From Neobacillus pocheonensis (lineage in GTDB: Bacteria > Bacillota > Bacilli > Bacillales > Cytobacillaceae), in NCBI GenBank assembly GCA_023702235.1, contig JAMQCR010000001.1, positions 2,108,001 to 2,172,000 on the forward strand: DNA of 64,000 nt, read 5' to 3'. Shown piece by piece: positions 30,823-38,982 of this stretch (position 1 is its first letter; the number at the start of each line of letters is the position of its first letter). The position numbers and the translations under genes are program-made. The notes below the pieces were generated by a model. It searched no databases, was not told where the DNA came from, and worked only from the letters and a program-made list of their open reading frames with translations.

Positions 30823-31371
30823 ATGACAGTAATATATTCACCTAGTGACGTACAGGAATTCCTTGGTATTGATAGCAGTACATTACGGAAGTATGCCACT
30901 CTCTTGGAAAGGCAAGGATATCACGTTCACCGTAATCATAGAGGACACAGAGGTTACTTTGATAAAGATGTTATCACACTCCGTAAATTTATCGAATTTA
31001 GTAAGCAAGAGGGTATGACGGTGGAACGTTCAGCCGAAGCTGTGATGACCTGGTTTTCTGAAGAAGAAAAAACGGTTACAGTTACGGAAGTATTGCCTGT
31101 ACAGACTACAAATGATCGGGATTTTGAGCAGGATGCTAACCATGATAAACTAATGGAACGTATAGAGCATTTGGAGAAAATAAACTTAGATTTAATCCAA
31201 CATTTGAAGGAGAAGGCAGTACGGGAAGCTAAACAAGAAGAGACGATTAATCAAATCTTGAAGTATGTAGAACGTTTGGAGCAACTAGAACGTTGTAAAA
31301 TGATTGAGAATGAAACAAGAAACCAGATCGCAGCCGCCAATCAAAAGAAATGGTGGCAATGGTGGAAATGA
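30823..31371 (+). CDS. MerR-like HTH and coiled-coil protein (DUF3967/RacA-like)
   Basis: The 182-residue protein begins with a MerR-type winged helix: YSPSDVQEFLGIDSSTLRKY at residues 5-24 and a wing around RNHRGHRGYFDKDV. Residues 95-160 form a long heptad-type coiled coil (HDKLMERIEHLEKINLDLIQ, then QILKYVERLEQLE), and the chain ends with the aromatic, basic tail KKWWQWWK. The layout resembles DUF3967 proteins of Bacillus plasmids and the chromosome-anchoring protein RacA. The tail could touch the membrane or a partner. ATG 30823 follows AACGGAGGTGTTGTGTT. It is a single gene with a strong terminator. A DNA-binding role is likely, and a role in transcription or DNA positioning cannot be told apart. 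Confidence 0.75.
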   Translation: MTVIYSPSDVQEFLGIDSSTLRKYATLLERQGYHVHRNHRGHRGYFDKDVITLRKFIEFSKQEGMTVERSAEAVMTWFSEEEKTVTVTEVLPVQTTNDRDFEQDANHDKLMERIEHLEKINLDLIQHLKEKAVREAKQEETINQILKYVERLEQLERCKMIENETRNQIAAANQKKWWQWWK

Positions 31372-31385
31372 GAAAAATATAAAAA

Positions 31386-31425
31386 GGGAAACCAGTGTCA
31401 TCAATTCAAATTGGTTTCCCGTTTT
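31386..31425 (+). terminator. Terminator of the MerR-like gene, duplicated at 51545
   Basis: GGGAAACCA at 31386-31394 pairs with TGGTTTCCC at 31412-31420, then GTTTT. Nearly the same hairpin plus about 50 bases of flank recurs at 51545-51630, which marks a duplicated locus. Confidence 0.8.
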
Positions 31426-31480
31426 ATATGTTTAAGTGTTATTAAAATGAACAAGTCAGTCTAGGTTGCAGAAGCTATTT
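31426..31480 (-). pseudogene. Remnant of a convergent gene also present at 51.6 kb
   Basis: On the minus strand CNLD, a stop, then LVHFNNT can be read where the 51583-51753 gene has IADLDRLVHYNNNLNT. The DNA also matches (GTTTAAGTGTTATTAAAATG against GTTTAAGTTATTATTATAATG, then GAACAAGTC). Only the last 16 or so codons remain. Confidence 0.45.
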
Positions 31481-31509
31481 CATGCTTTTTGTATTGAAGG
31501 TTGGCAAAC

Positions 31510-31641
31510 AATGTCTGAAGAAGAGCTTAAAGAAAATAGTGTAAATACTTGCCTTACTCACGTTGTTTTTATGATTAGTTCTGAAGAAATGGATATTGAC
31601 GGTGAACTAGCGAATGGAATGGAACCAGTTTTCCGTAAATA
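31510..31641 (+). pseudogene. M29-type aminopeptidase, C-terminal remnant
   Basis: A 43-residue frame reads EEELKENSVNTCLTHVVFMI followed by SSEEMDIDGELANGMEPVFR. It closely follows the C-terminal signature of M29 aminopeptidases (AmpS/PepS), where VNTSLTHVDFMIG and IDGxxxDGxxEPVFRNG occur. The metal-ligand Asp of LTHVDF is changed to Val here. Everything upstream (about 370 residues) is missing and no start signal is seen. It is a dead fragment, one of several in this stretch. Confidence 0.65.
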
Positions 31642-31771
31642 AAATTTGGTGTTTAACAAATTAATGGTGCTAAATGGGTCTGCCCTTCGCTAGAACTTAT
31701 GAGGTCCGACCCTATTTAATGGATTGAAAACTTCCCCATTAGGTGTTGATGAGATATTTACCACAGAAAAA

Positions 31772-31824
31772 AGTAACCAACCTTACTAGCTGATTAGTGT
31801 AAGGAAATAGGTTACTCTTTTTCT
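31772..31824. terminator. Bidirectional terminator
   Basis: AGTAACC with inner CCTTAC pairs with GTAAGG and GGTTACT, followed by CTTTTTC and preceded by AAAAA. It probably ends the GntP remnant transcript from the right. Confidence 0.6.
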
Positions 31825-31857
31825 AAATCCACTTTATAAAACTCTATTTAATATTAT

Positions 31858-32430
31858 TTATTTTATAAATTGATTTATGATCAATACACCTGCTAGTCCC
31901 ACAAGGGAAGCAATCGTAACCATAACAGACCATGTTTTAATCGTTTTGCCGATTGAAAGGTTAAAGAATTCTTTGTAAATCCAAAAGCCTGCATCATTTA
32001 CATGGGAGAAAGTCATACTTCCCGCACCTGTGGCTAAAACCATAAACTCTGGACTTACATGCGTTGCCGCAACAAGTGGAGCTGCAATACCAGCTGCAGT
32101 CATACCTGCTACAGTGGCAGAACCTAACACGACCCTTAAAACCGCTGCAATTAACCAAGCTAGAATTAACGGGGAAATCGACGATCCTTCCATCAAATGG
32201 GCGACATATTTATCCACATGGCTGTCAATCAATACTTGTTTAAATGCACCCCCGCCGCCGATGATTAATAAAATCACCGCAATACTACTTACAGATTCTG
32301 TAATTGAGTTCATTAACTCCGGCATTTTTTTGCCACGGTTAAGACCAAAGGTAAAAATAGCAACAATCACAGCGATTAATAGGGCAACGCCAGGATTACC
32401 TAAAAATTGAGCTGTTGGTAAAGGCCAGAT
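31858..32430 (-). pseudogene. GntP-family permease, C-terminal part only
   Basis: The frame contains PGVALLIAVIVAIFTFGLNR, SSIAVILLIIGGGGAFKQVL, VLGSATVAGMTAAGIAAPLV and SHVNDAGFWIYKEFF, all hallmarks of the second half of gluconate permease family transporters. Only about 185 of the usual 450 residues remain; the open frame begins abruptly near 32430 with WPLPTAQFLG and no start or ribosome binding site. GntP proteins import gluconate, and relatives carry other hydroxy acids. Since the next operon is for a hydroxybutyrate pathway, this could be the relic of its importer; that is a guess from position. Confidence 0.75.
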
Positions 32431-32462
32431 TTAGGCATAATATGTTTTGTGGTCATAAACAA

Positions 32463-32491
32463 TGGCACCCAACTATATAAGTTGAGTGCCA
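32463..32491 (-). terminator. Terminator of the lactonase operon
   Basis: On the minus strand TGGCACTCAACT pairs with AGTTGGGTGCCA (one G-T pair) around an AT loop. It lies about 185 bases beyond the semialdehyde dehydrogenase stop. The following T run is weak. Confidence 0.55.
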
Positions 32492-32676
32492 CTTCAATTT
32501 AGAGAGAGCCAGACCAACGACTGGATTCATTTCTTAATCTCTACCTTCAAAACTAAATTGCCTGTAACCGTTTAAAACTCCTATTTCCTCCTTGCAGTAT
32601 CATAGCTTCGTATCCGTTCAATTACAAAGCGAAGGGCAAATGCCAACAAAATTGTAAGAGTAGCCCTTCTTATAAC

Positions 32677-34118
32677 CTATTTTGCAGAAATTCCACCAAG
32701 AGATAGATATTTGATATCCAGATATTCCTCGATTCCGTATTTACTTCCTTCACGCCCTATTCCGGATTCCTTCACGCCGCCGAATGGAGCTTGGGCAACC
32801 GATGGCAAACCGTCATTAGCGCCGAGAATGCCAAATTCTAAACGCTCAGCGAGGCGGAAAATTCTGCCCACATCCCGTGTAAAGAAGTAAGCGGCTAATC
32901 CATAACGCGTATCATTAGCTTTGTGGATTACTTCATCTTCCGTTTCAAAAGAAAGGATCGCCACAACCGGGCCAAATGTCTCTTCACTGGATATCTTCAT
33001 TTCTTCAGTAACGCCTGCTAGAATTGTTGGTGGATAATAGAATCCTTTTTCAAATCCTGCACTTTCTCCCCCTAATAAGAGTTTGGCACCCTTCGAAACT
33101 GCATCTTGTACATGTTCTTCTACCTTTTGCACGGCAGATGTTTCAATCAGAGGCCCTACTATGATTCCTTCTTCAAGACCATTCCCCACTTTCATGGCTT
33201 GCAGACGTTCCGTTAATTTTTCTGTAAAGGCTGGTAGAATATCCTGGTGCACGTAGAAGCGATTGGCCACCACGCATGTTTCACCCATTCCCTCATTTTT
33301 GCCAATGCGGCATGGGAAACAGCTTCCTCCAAATCAGCATCAGGGAAGACAATAAACGGTGCATGTCCCCCTAACTCAAAAGAAACTCGCTTCATCGTAT
33401 CAGCGGCCTGTCTCATTAACAGCTTTCCAACACCTGTCGATCCTGTAAAGGAAATTTTACGTACACGTATATCTTCCATTAATACCTGTGTCAGATCAAT
33501 AGGATCTGTTCCAGAGACTACTGATAGAACACCTTTGGGTAGACCTGCTTCTTCAAAAATGCTGGCAATCTCCAACGCAGATAATGGCGTCAATTCAGAT
33601 GGCTTGACGATCATGGTACAGCCTGCAGCGAGTGCCGGTCCGATTTTTCTTGTGATCATCGCTGCTGGAAAGTTCCATGGGGTGATTGCTGCTGTGACAC
33701 CAACCGGACGCTTGAGCACCATAATTCGTTTATCCTTGGAGTTAGATGGGATCATATCACCGTAGACTCGTTTAGCTTCTTCGGAAAACCACTCCAAAAA
33801 AGAAATTGCATACGCAATTTCACCACGTGCTTCACCAAGCGGCTTCCCTTCTTCTAGCGTCATAATTCGAGCAAGCTCATCCGTTCGTTTACGCATCAAT
33901 TTCGCAGCCTCGACGAGAATTTTCGCCCGTTCCGACGCAACCGTTTCTGCCCATTCCTGCTGAACACGCACAGCGGCTTCAACTGCAAGTCTCATTTCAT
34001 CTTGTGCCGCATTTGGCACCTGTGCAATTATTTCTTCCGTTGCGGGATTGATGACATCAAACTTTTCCTTTTTATCCACCCATTCCCCGCCAATAAATAA
34101 CTGATACTTTTCCAACAT
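32677..34118 (-). pseudogene. gabD: Succinate-semialdehyde dehydrogenase (GabD type), one frameshift
   Basis: This NAD(P)-dependent aldehyde dehydrogenase (480 residues when repaired) has the catalytic Glu in FELGGHAPFIV and the catalytic Cys in MGETCVVANRFYV, the context typical of succinate-semialdehyde dehydrogenases. Other motifs are TPWNFPAAMITRKIGPALAA, FTGSTGVGK and SSEETFGPVVAI. The frame breaks at about 33285, where ATGAGGGAATGGGTG lacks one base between KMR and MGETC. ATG 34118 follows AAAGGGGAAAGCA. It is the last gene of the lactonase operon, 27 bases after the alcohol dehydrogenase, and would oxidise succinate semialdehyde to succinate. It would also serve GABA from the decarboxylase at 11 kb. 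The lesion has no GGCC within 20 bases. Confidence 0.87.
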
Positions 34119-34145
34119 TGCTTTCCCCTTTCTTCTCCTGTTGAA

Positions 34146-35270
34146 CTAGAATACAACGACCAGACGGGAAGCTTCCCCTCTAGCTAGCCGATCGAAGCCT
34201 TCGTTGATCTCATCCAATGATAAACAGTCCGTTAACAACTTCTCGACAGGTAGACGGCCTTGCTTATACAATTCAATAAACCGAGGAATATCCCGTGCAG
34301 GCACACAGCTTCCGACATATGATCCTTTAAGCGTACGCTCTTCCGCCGTTAAGGTGACTTGTGGGAAAGAGAAGTGATGATCAGGATGTGGCAATCCGGT
34401 TGTAACCGTTGTACCTCCGCGCTTAGTAATGCCATAAGCCACGTTCATGGCAGGTACAACACCTGCTGTTTCAAATGCATAATCAACTCCGCCACCTGTT
34501 GCTTCACGAATTAGGGAGACAACTTCAGGATCTCTCGAGTTAAATGTATCAGTAGCTCCTAATTCACGTGCTTGCGCAAGCTTTGCATCATTAACATCTA
34601 TTGCGACAATTCGGCTGGCTCCTGCTGTGATGGCCCCAAGAAGCGCACTCAGTCCAACTCCGCCAAGCCCAACAATAGCAACCGTGCTTCCCATTTCGAT
34701 GCGTGCTGTATTGACAACCGCTCCTACCCCTGTAATAACCGCACATCCGAACACAGCCACTTTATCAAATGGAATCTCAGGGTCCACCTTGATCAAAGAG
34801 TTCCTTGAAACCACCGCATGATCGGCAAAGGCCGAAACACCTAAATGGTGATGAACAGTCCCCTCATTTAAATGAATCCGCCGTTCACCGCTTAACAACG
34901 TTCCTGCTGTATTGGTTTTAGCCCCTGGTTCACAAAGCGCAGGACGTCCTTCTTGACAAGGAAGACAATGGCCACAGCTTGGAACGAAAGCACAAACCAC
35001 GTGATCACCTGGTTGCAGGTCAGTGACACCTTCCCCCACTTCGACAACGACGCCCGCTGCTTCATGACCCAAAGCCATCGGCATCGGACGTGGGCGGCTT
35101 CCGTTAATGACTGAAAGATCCGAATGGCAAAGACCAGCAGCCTTAATTTGTACTAACACTTCTCCACGTCTAGGAGGGTCCAACTCCAATGTTTCGATTT
35201 TAATAGGTTTACTTTTTGCATAAGGGGCAGGCAACCCCAATTCATGAAGTACTGCTGCACGTATTTTCAT
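34146..35270 (-). CDS. Zinc-dependent alcohol dehydrogenase (MDR superfamily)
   Basis: This 374-residue medium-chain dehydrogenase has the catalytic zinc ligands in AAGLCHSDLSV and LGHEAAGVVVEVG plus the Cys of VFGCAVITG. The four structural-zinc cysteines are in CGHCLPCQEGRPALC, and the Rossmann motif is AIVGLGGVGLSALLGAI. It resembles class III/AdhC-type enzymes. RBS AGGAGAATGAGCA precedes the ATG, 14 bases after the lactonase stop. Between a lactonase and a succinate-semialdehyde dehydrogenase it most likely oxidises 4-hydroxybutyrate to succinate semialdehyde. In the Agrobacterium pathway that step uses an iron-type enzyme (BlcB), so this would be a non-homologous replacement. Confidence 0.9.
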   Translation of the reverse strand: MKIRAAVLHELGLPAPYAKSKPIKIETLELDPPRRGEVLVQIKAAGLCHSDLSVINGSRPRPMPMALGHEAAGVVVEVGEGVTDLQPGDHVVCAFVPSCGHCLPCQEGRPALCEPGAKTNTAGTLLSGERRIHLNEGTVHHHLGVSAFADHAVVSRNSLIKVDPEIPFDKVAVFGCAVITGVGAVVNTARIEMGSTVAIVGLGGVGLSALLGAITAGASRIVAIDVNDAKLAQARELGATDTFNSRDPEVVSLIREATGGGVDYAFETAGVVPAMNVAYGITKRGGTTVTTGLPHPDHHFSFPQVTLTAEERTLKGSYVGSCVPARDIPRFIELYKQGRLPVEKLLTDCLSLDEINEGFDRLARGEASRLVVVF

Positions 35271-35284
35271 TGCTCATTCTCCTT

Positions 35285-36133
35285 TTATTCGTAATATCCC
35301 TCAGTGGATTTGATAAACTTGGAAAATTGCTTCGAATCATGGCCAAACCAGACCTCTGAGTTGGTCTCTTTTGCCAGGCGGCGAATTCTGTCAACGGTTT
35401 TTGCATAACCGACGGAATCATAGATAATTCCTGGAGGCTTAATTGGTGGTCCAAAGCTTTCCGCAGTATAAATCGTATCTGAAGCTAAGATGATTCCACC
35501 CTTCTCAGGCATATCTACCTGTAGTCCTAGCATTCCCCAGGCATGTCCGCTTCCGAAGTTTAAGACGCGAACCCCAGAAGCTAGTTCAAGGAAATCTTCA
35601 TCGCGCTTGACTGTTTGCCACTGCAGTTGGTTTTTAATCCAGCCATCAATATCTCCCCAAATGTAGGCGCCTTCTTTTTGATGACGAGCATAGGTTTGAA
35701 GCGTGCCATTGAACTCGTCTTCATGCACAATGATCGTTGCATTCGTAAACATCTCCAAACAGCCGGCATGATCTAAATGCAAATGGGAAGCTATGACATA
35801 TTTAATATCTTCCGGACGAACCTTCAGCTGTTCAAGACGGTGATGAAGATAGCACTCTTCGCCAGCCTCCCAGGGAAAAGCTTTTTGCGTCGTTTCCGTC
35901 CAACGACCTTCTGCACCCATGGAATCCGGGTTACAGGAGGTATCAAACAAAATTTTACCTTCCGGATGGTCAATCAGTACCGTGTAAATTGGGAATTCTA
36001 CCATTTCAGAAGGAATTGTTGGATTGTCTGTCGTCGCTGGATTATGCATCGCAATCATCCAGTTTTTATCCATTCTCATTCTTCCATTGTCCATCACATA
36101 TAGCTTCGGTTTTGGTGTTATAATATTTGCCAT
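35285..36133 (-). CDS. Metallo-beta-lactamase-fold lactonase (AttM/BlcC/AhlS-like)
   Basis: This is a 282-residue metallo-beta-lactamase-fold hydrolase. The dizinc motif HxHxDH is in ASHLHLDHAGCLEMF, with further ligands in FGSGHAWGMLG, LASDTIYTAE and WFGHDSKQF. It matches the N-acyl homoserine lactonase family, which includes quorum-quenching enzymes and the butyrolactonase BlcC (AttM). ATG 36133 follows ACAAGGAGGCTTAAC. As first gene of an operon with an alcohol and a semialdehyde dehydrogenase, its natural substrate is more likely gamma-butyrolactone than a signal molecule. It lies directly behind a sigma-54 promoter. Confidence 0.88.
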   Translation of the reverse strand: MANIITPKPKLYVMDNGRMRMDKNWMIAMHNPATTDNPTIPSEMVEFPIYTVLIDHPEGKILFDTSCNPDSMGAEGRWTETTQKAFPWEAGEECYLHHRLEQLKVRPEDIKYVIASHLHLDHAGCLEMFTNATIIVHEDEFNGTLQTYARHQKEGAYIWGDIDGWIKNQLQWQTVKRDEDFLELASGVRVLNFGSGHAWGMLGLQVDMPEKGGIILASDTIYTAESFGPPIKPPGIIYDSVGYAKTVDRIRRLAKETNSEVWFGHDSKQFSKFIKSTEGYYE

Positions 36134-36188
36134 GTTAAGCCTCCTTGTATTTTGTAATTCAAAAAATTAGTTATACATTAAAATTATA

Positions 36189-36204
36189 TGCAAGAATCAT
36201 GCCA
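36189..36204 (-). promoter_or_regulatory. Sigma-54 (-24/-12) promoter of the lactonase operon
   Basis: On the minus strand TGGCATGATTCTTGCA matches the TGGCAC-N5-TTGCA consensus at ten of eleven positions, with the invariant GG and GC correctly 10 bases apart. The predicted transcription start near 36177 leaves a leader of about 45 bases. A sigma-54 activator gene is divergent. Confidence 0.82.
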
Positions 36205-36257
36205 ACTTTTAAAATACCATTTTAACGCTAATTTACGAGTTTTTCATCCATAGCGAC

Positions 36258-36362
36258 GGTGAATAACTTCACCAACGTGGTAAGTAAGGGTTTACAAAAA
36301 CGCGATAAAACTTCATACTAGATATATGGTGAAAAAATTCAGCAAAATAAGAAAATTTCACC
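36258..36362. promoter_or_regulatory. GGTGAA inverted repeats, candidate activator binding sites
   Basis: GGTGAATAACTTCACC at 36258-36273 is a perfect palindrome. A second, wider pair is GGTGAA at 36328-36333 and TTCACC at 36357-36362. The first is about 55 bases upstream of the -24 element and the second 125, usual distances for sigma-54 enhancers. A lone GGTGAA is also found at 36381, just before the activator start. Confidence 0.6.
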
Positions 36363-36391
36363 ACCTACATTTTGCACGAGGGTGAAGGTTT

Positions 36392-37745
36392 ATGTTTCAA
36401 ACGTTGAATAAAAAACAAATGTTGTCCATTCTTGAATTCTCAACGGACGGAATTTATGTTGTCGATCGTCATGGGATCACTCTTTTCGTCAATCAAGCCT
36501 ATGAGCAGATTACCGGTTTCTCTCGTGAACATCTTGTTGGTAGACATATGAAGGATTTAGTTCACGACGGATATATCGATCAATCTGCCTCCCTTCAAGT
36601 CCTCCGCGATAAGAAAAAGAGCTCTCTATTGCAAACCATCGCTCATACAAAAGAAGTAATCGTAACGGGAAATCCCGTTTTTGCTGAGGATGGTACCATT
36701 GAAATGATTGTAACTAGTGTAAGGGATGTTACCCAACTGAATTCATTACAAAAGGATCTGAGCAAAGCCAATACTTTTTCTAAAATGCAAAACTATCGAT
36801 TTACCTTTACAACCGATGAAGAAGAAAATAGATTCCTCTTCCGCAATATCCAAATGAAAAAAATCTATGAAAAAGTAACCCAAATTGCTCCATTCCCCAC
36901 TAGTGTTTTGTTAACCGGCCATCAGGAGTAGGAAAAGAGGTAATTGCCAACCTGATTCACGATTTCAGCGATCGGAAGGATAAACCATTTATTAAAGTGA
37001 ATTGTGGAGCTATCCCTGAGACTCTTTTAGAGTCTGAATTCTTCGGTTATGAATCGGGTGCCTTCACAGGAGCTCGTCGGGAAGGAAAACTCGGGTTGTT
37101 GGAATTGGCAATAATGGGACCATTATGCTTGACGAAATTGGGGAGATGCCCATTCAGCTGCAAGTCAAGCTGCTGCGTGCACTGCAAGAAAAGAAGATTC
37201 GGAGAATCGGAGGAATAGCAGACATTTCTGTAAATATTCGTGTGATCAGTGCCACCAATCAGGATATTGTGAACTTAACCAAACAAGGGAAGTTTAGGGA
37301 AGACCTTTACTACAGGATTTCGGTGATTGAACTGCGGATCCCGCCCTTATGCGAGCGCAAGGAAGATATTGAGCTGCTCACTGATCATTATTTTGAACTT
37401 TATTCTCAACGGTACAAAATGCAAAAAGTCTTGACCCCTGATGCCAAGCGTTGTCTCCTCCAGTATCAATGGCCTGGAAATGTACGGGAGCTGAAAAATA
37501 TCATGGAGAACCTTGTTACTTCGGTCCTTGAGCCAACGATTGAACCCTATCATTTACCCTATCAGCTTCAACAGGTAGACAATGAACCGACATCGAATTT
37601 GAAAAGTAGATTAGAACAGCTCGAAAAACGAATCGTAAATGAGGCGCTTGTAAACCATTCATCGCTGCGTCAGGCCGCCAAAACACTGGGAATTGACCAT
37701 ACCACATTAGTGAAAAAGCTGCAGCGGTGGAAGCGCGACCGGTAG
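36392..37745 (+). pseudogene. Sigma-54-dependent PAS/AAA+ activator, two frameshifts
   Basis: Repaired, this is a 451-residue activator. A PAS domain spans residues 8-115 (FSTDGIYVVDRHGITLFVNQ). The AAA+ domain then starts at about 150 and contains the sigma-54 contact loop [12 protein letters not shown] and the Walker B motif [10 protein letters not shown], and the C-terminal Fis-type helix-turn-helix reads SLRQAAKTLGIDHTTLVKKL. The first break is in the Walker A region: TTAACCGGCCATCAGGA at 36911-36927 lacks a base, and GGGCCA gives LTGPSGVGKE. The second is near 37112, where TTGGCAATAATGGG lacks an A (ELANNGTIML). It is divergent from the lactonase operon and is the obvious activator. The PAS domain may sense the lactone, hydroxybutyrate or an aldehyde. 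Confidence 0.87.
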
Positions 37746-37767
37746 AGCATTAGTGGTATTTTTAATC

Positions 37768-37953
37768 TTAACCATGTAGCGACTTATACCTGACGCCGTT
37801 TTCCTCTTCTCCCCGGCAGCGAATAAACATCTCATCTGTATTGGGAATTCGGACACTGACATGTCCAAGGGTTTCATCGACCAGGCCTTCCATCGCGAGA
37901 ATTCTACAGAAAATTGCTACTTTTTCTCTTAGTGTATTTAGTGAATCACTCAT
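37768..37953 (-). pseudogene. Class II aldolase/adducin family, N-terminal fragment
   Basis: The 61-residue frame reads LREKVAIFCRILAMEGLVDE followed by TLGHVSVRIP and MFIRCRGEEENG, the first part of a class II aldolase domain. The family needs about 200-250 residues with a zinc site of three His, all of which would be downstream and are missing. It ends in a stop soon after GVRYKSLHG. It probably belonged to a catabolic cluster together with the Rieske oxygenase remnant. Confidence 0.7.
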
Positions 37954-37983
37954 CCTTCATACCATACTTTCTTTAATAACTTA

Positions 37984-38178
37984 CTAAGCTAATTCAGGAG
38001 CGGTTACACGGTGAATCTCAAGGATTTCACCTTTCCAAGAGCATTCACTGCAATAACAAAAATAGGCAATGTCATTCGAAATCCAATATTCATTTAATAA
38101 ACTCCTAGAATTCAAGAGTGATTCTCCACAATTGGGACAATATTTTAACTTTATTTCATATTTTTCCTTACCGCTCAA
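37984..38178 (-). CDS. Small zinc-ribbon protein, 64 residues
   Basis: The TTG at 38178 follows GAAAGGAGGGTTCATT and opens a 64-residue frame. It has two Cys pairs, CPNCGESLLNSRSLL and CYCSECSWKGE, typical of a zinc ribbon. The open frame goes further upstream but the strong ribosome binding site decides this start. The pattern resembles small zinc-binding proteins that accompany oxygenase or amidohydrolase genes. It lies 60 bases after the broken Rieske gene on the same strand, though a terminator separates them. The function is unknown. Confidence 0.6.
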   Translation of the reverse strand: MSGKEKYEIKLKYCPNCGESLLNSRSLLNEYWISNDIAYFCYCSECSWKGEILEIHRVTAPELA

Positions 38179-38204
38179 AATGAACCCTCCTTTCAGATAA
38201 TAAG

Positions 38205-38232
38205 AAAGTTCCCTCTTACTAGAAGGAACTTT
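38205..38232 (-). terminator. Terminator after the Rieske gene
   Basis: AAAGTTCC at 38205-38212 pairs with GGAACTTT at 38225-38232, and CTTATT follows on the minus strand. It begins 8 bases beyond the stop at 38240. Confidence 0.65.
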
Positions 38233-38239
38233 TTCATTC

Positions 38240-38960
38240 TTACAGGGTAGAAGTAACCTTCCCACCTTTACAAATTTCAATAATTTCATCAAGGTTAGGG
38301 GCATATCGTGTATTCCAATCCTTTGCTACTCCTGACAATAACCGAGCCGTTCCGTTGTTCTATTTGCAATGCGCCCCTGTGTGATCCAAGCCATCATTTC
38401 CTGGCCATCAATATAATTAACGACAAATTTGCCGTTTTCATCCTTAATTGGACATTCATAAAAACTGATTGGATACTCTTCCGGTACTTGTACTCCTTCT
38501 TTTGGAACAAAACAGGTGTATCAAAAATGCAATGTATTCTCATCATCCATAGGAACACGGATTTGGAAAGAGTGAGCGCCGCTTTCACCAACACGAAGCA
38601 TAGTTGGGAAGACAATCGGGTGCCCGACGGCCAATCTTCATTCTCTTCTGTCTGCCCTTCTAACACGCGTATTTTAATGATCCCCCACTTGAATTCGTCA
38701 AAGCCAATTTTAAGATGGCGCTTTGTTATTTTCCATTCATCTTGCGGTCTCCCTGTTGTTCAAAAACATGTTCAAAATAATGGCCATGCAGCCATTCTAA
38801 ATGAGTTGGATCCAAAGAGTTTTCCATGATTTGTAGCCAATTGTGCGCACGACATTTTCTCTAACAAATAAACCCCTTTTGGGTAATTCAGGGGCAGGCG
38901 CAGGACCCAAATAAGAAAATACGAGCCCTCCCATTCTATTTCAAATGCTTTACTGCTCTT
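38240..38960 (-). pseudogene. Rieske-type ring-hydroxylating oxygenase alpha subunit, decayed
   Basis: Read across frames, the minus strand gives GLVFSYLGPAPAPELPKRGL, NWLQIMENSLDPTHLEWLHG (the Asp and two His of the mononuclear iron site), DEFKWGIIKIRVLEG, GHPIVFPTMLRVGESGAHSF, PKEGVQVPEEYPISFYECPI and IDGQEMMAWITQGRIANRTT. This is the C-terminal catalytic domain of an aromatic-ring or related Rieske oxygenase. The N-terminal Rieske cluster is absent. There are at least four frame changes, one at a GGCC-type site (38621-38624), and an in-frame TGA at about 38523 where the family has TGG (HFWYTCFVP). The missing N-terminus and the nonsense codon show real decay. Confidence 0.75.
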
Positions 38961-38982
38961 AGTTCAAATCGTGACCTCAATC

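Noticed and set aside
31640..31740. GGGTCTG..CCGACCC stem as a mobile repeat
   Set aside because: A similar TCAGACCCC string occurs near 30220, but the match is too short and imperfect to claim a repeat family.
35285..36133. Quorum-quenching function for the lactonase
   Set aside because: The fold allows acyl-homoserine lactone cleavage, but the operon partners fit butyrolactone or hydroxybutyrate breakdown better, so I did not make signal degradation the main call.
38308..38829. Plus-strand open frame of 173 codons
   Set aside because: It is antisense to the Rieske oxygenase remnant, whose conserved motifs can be read on the minus strand.
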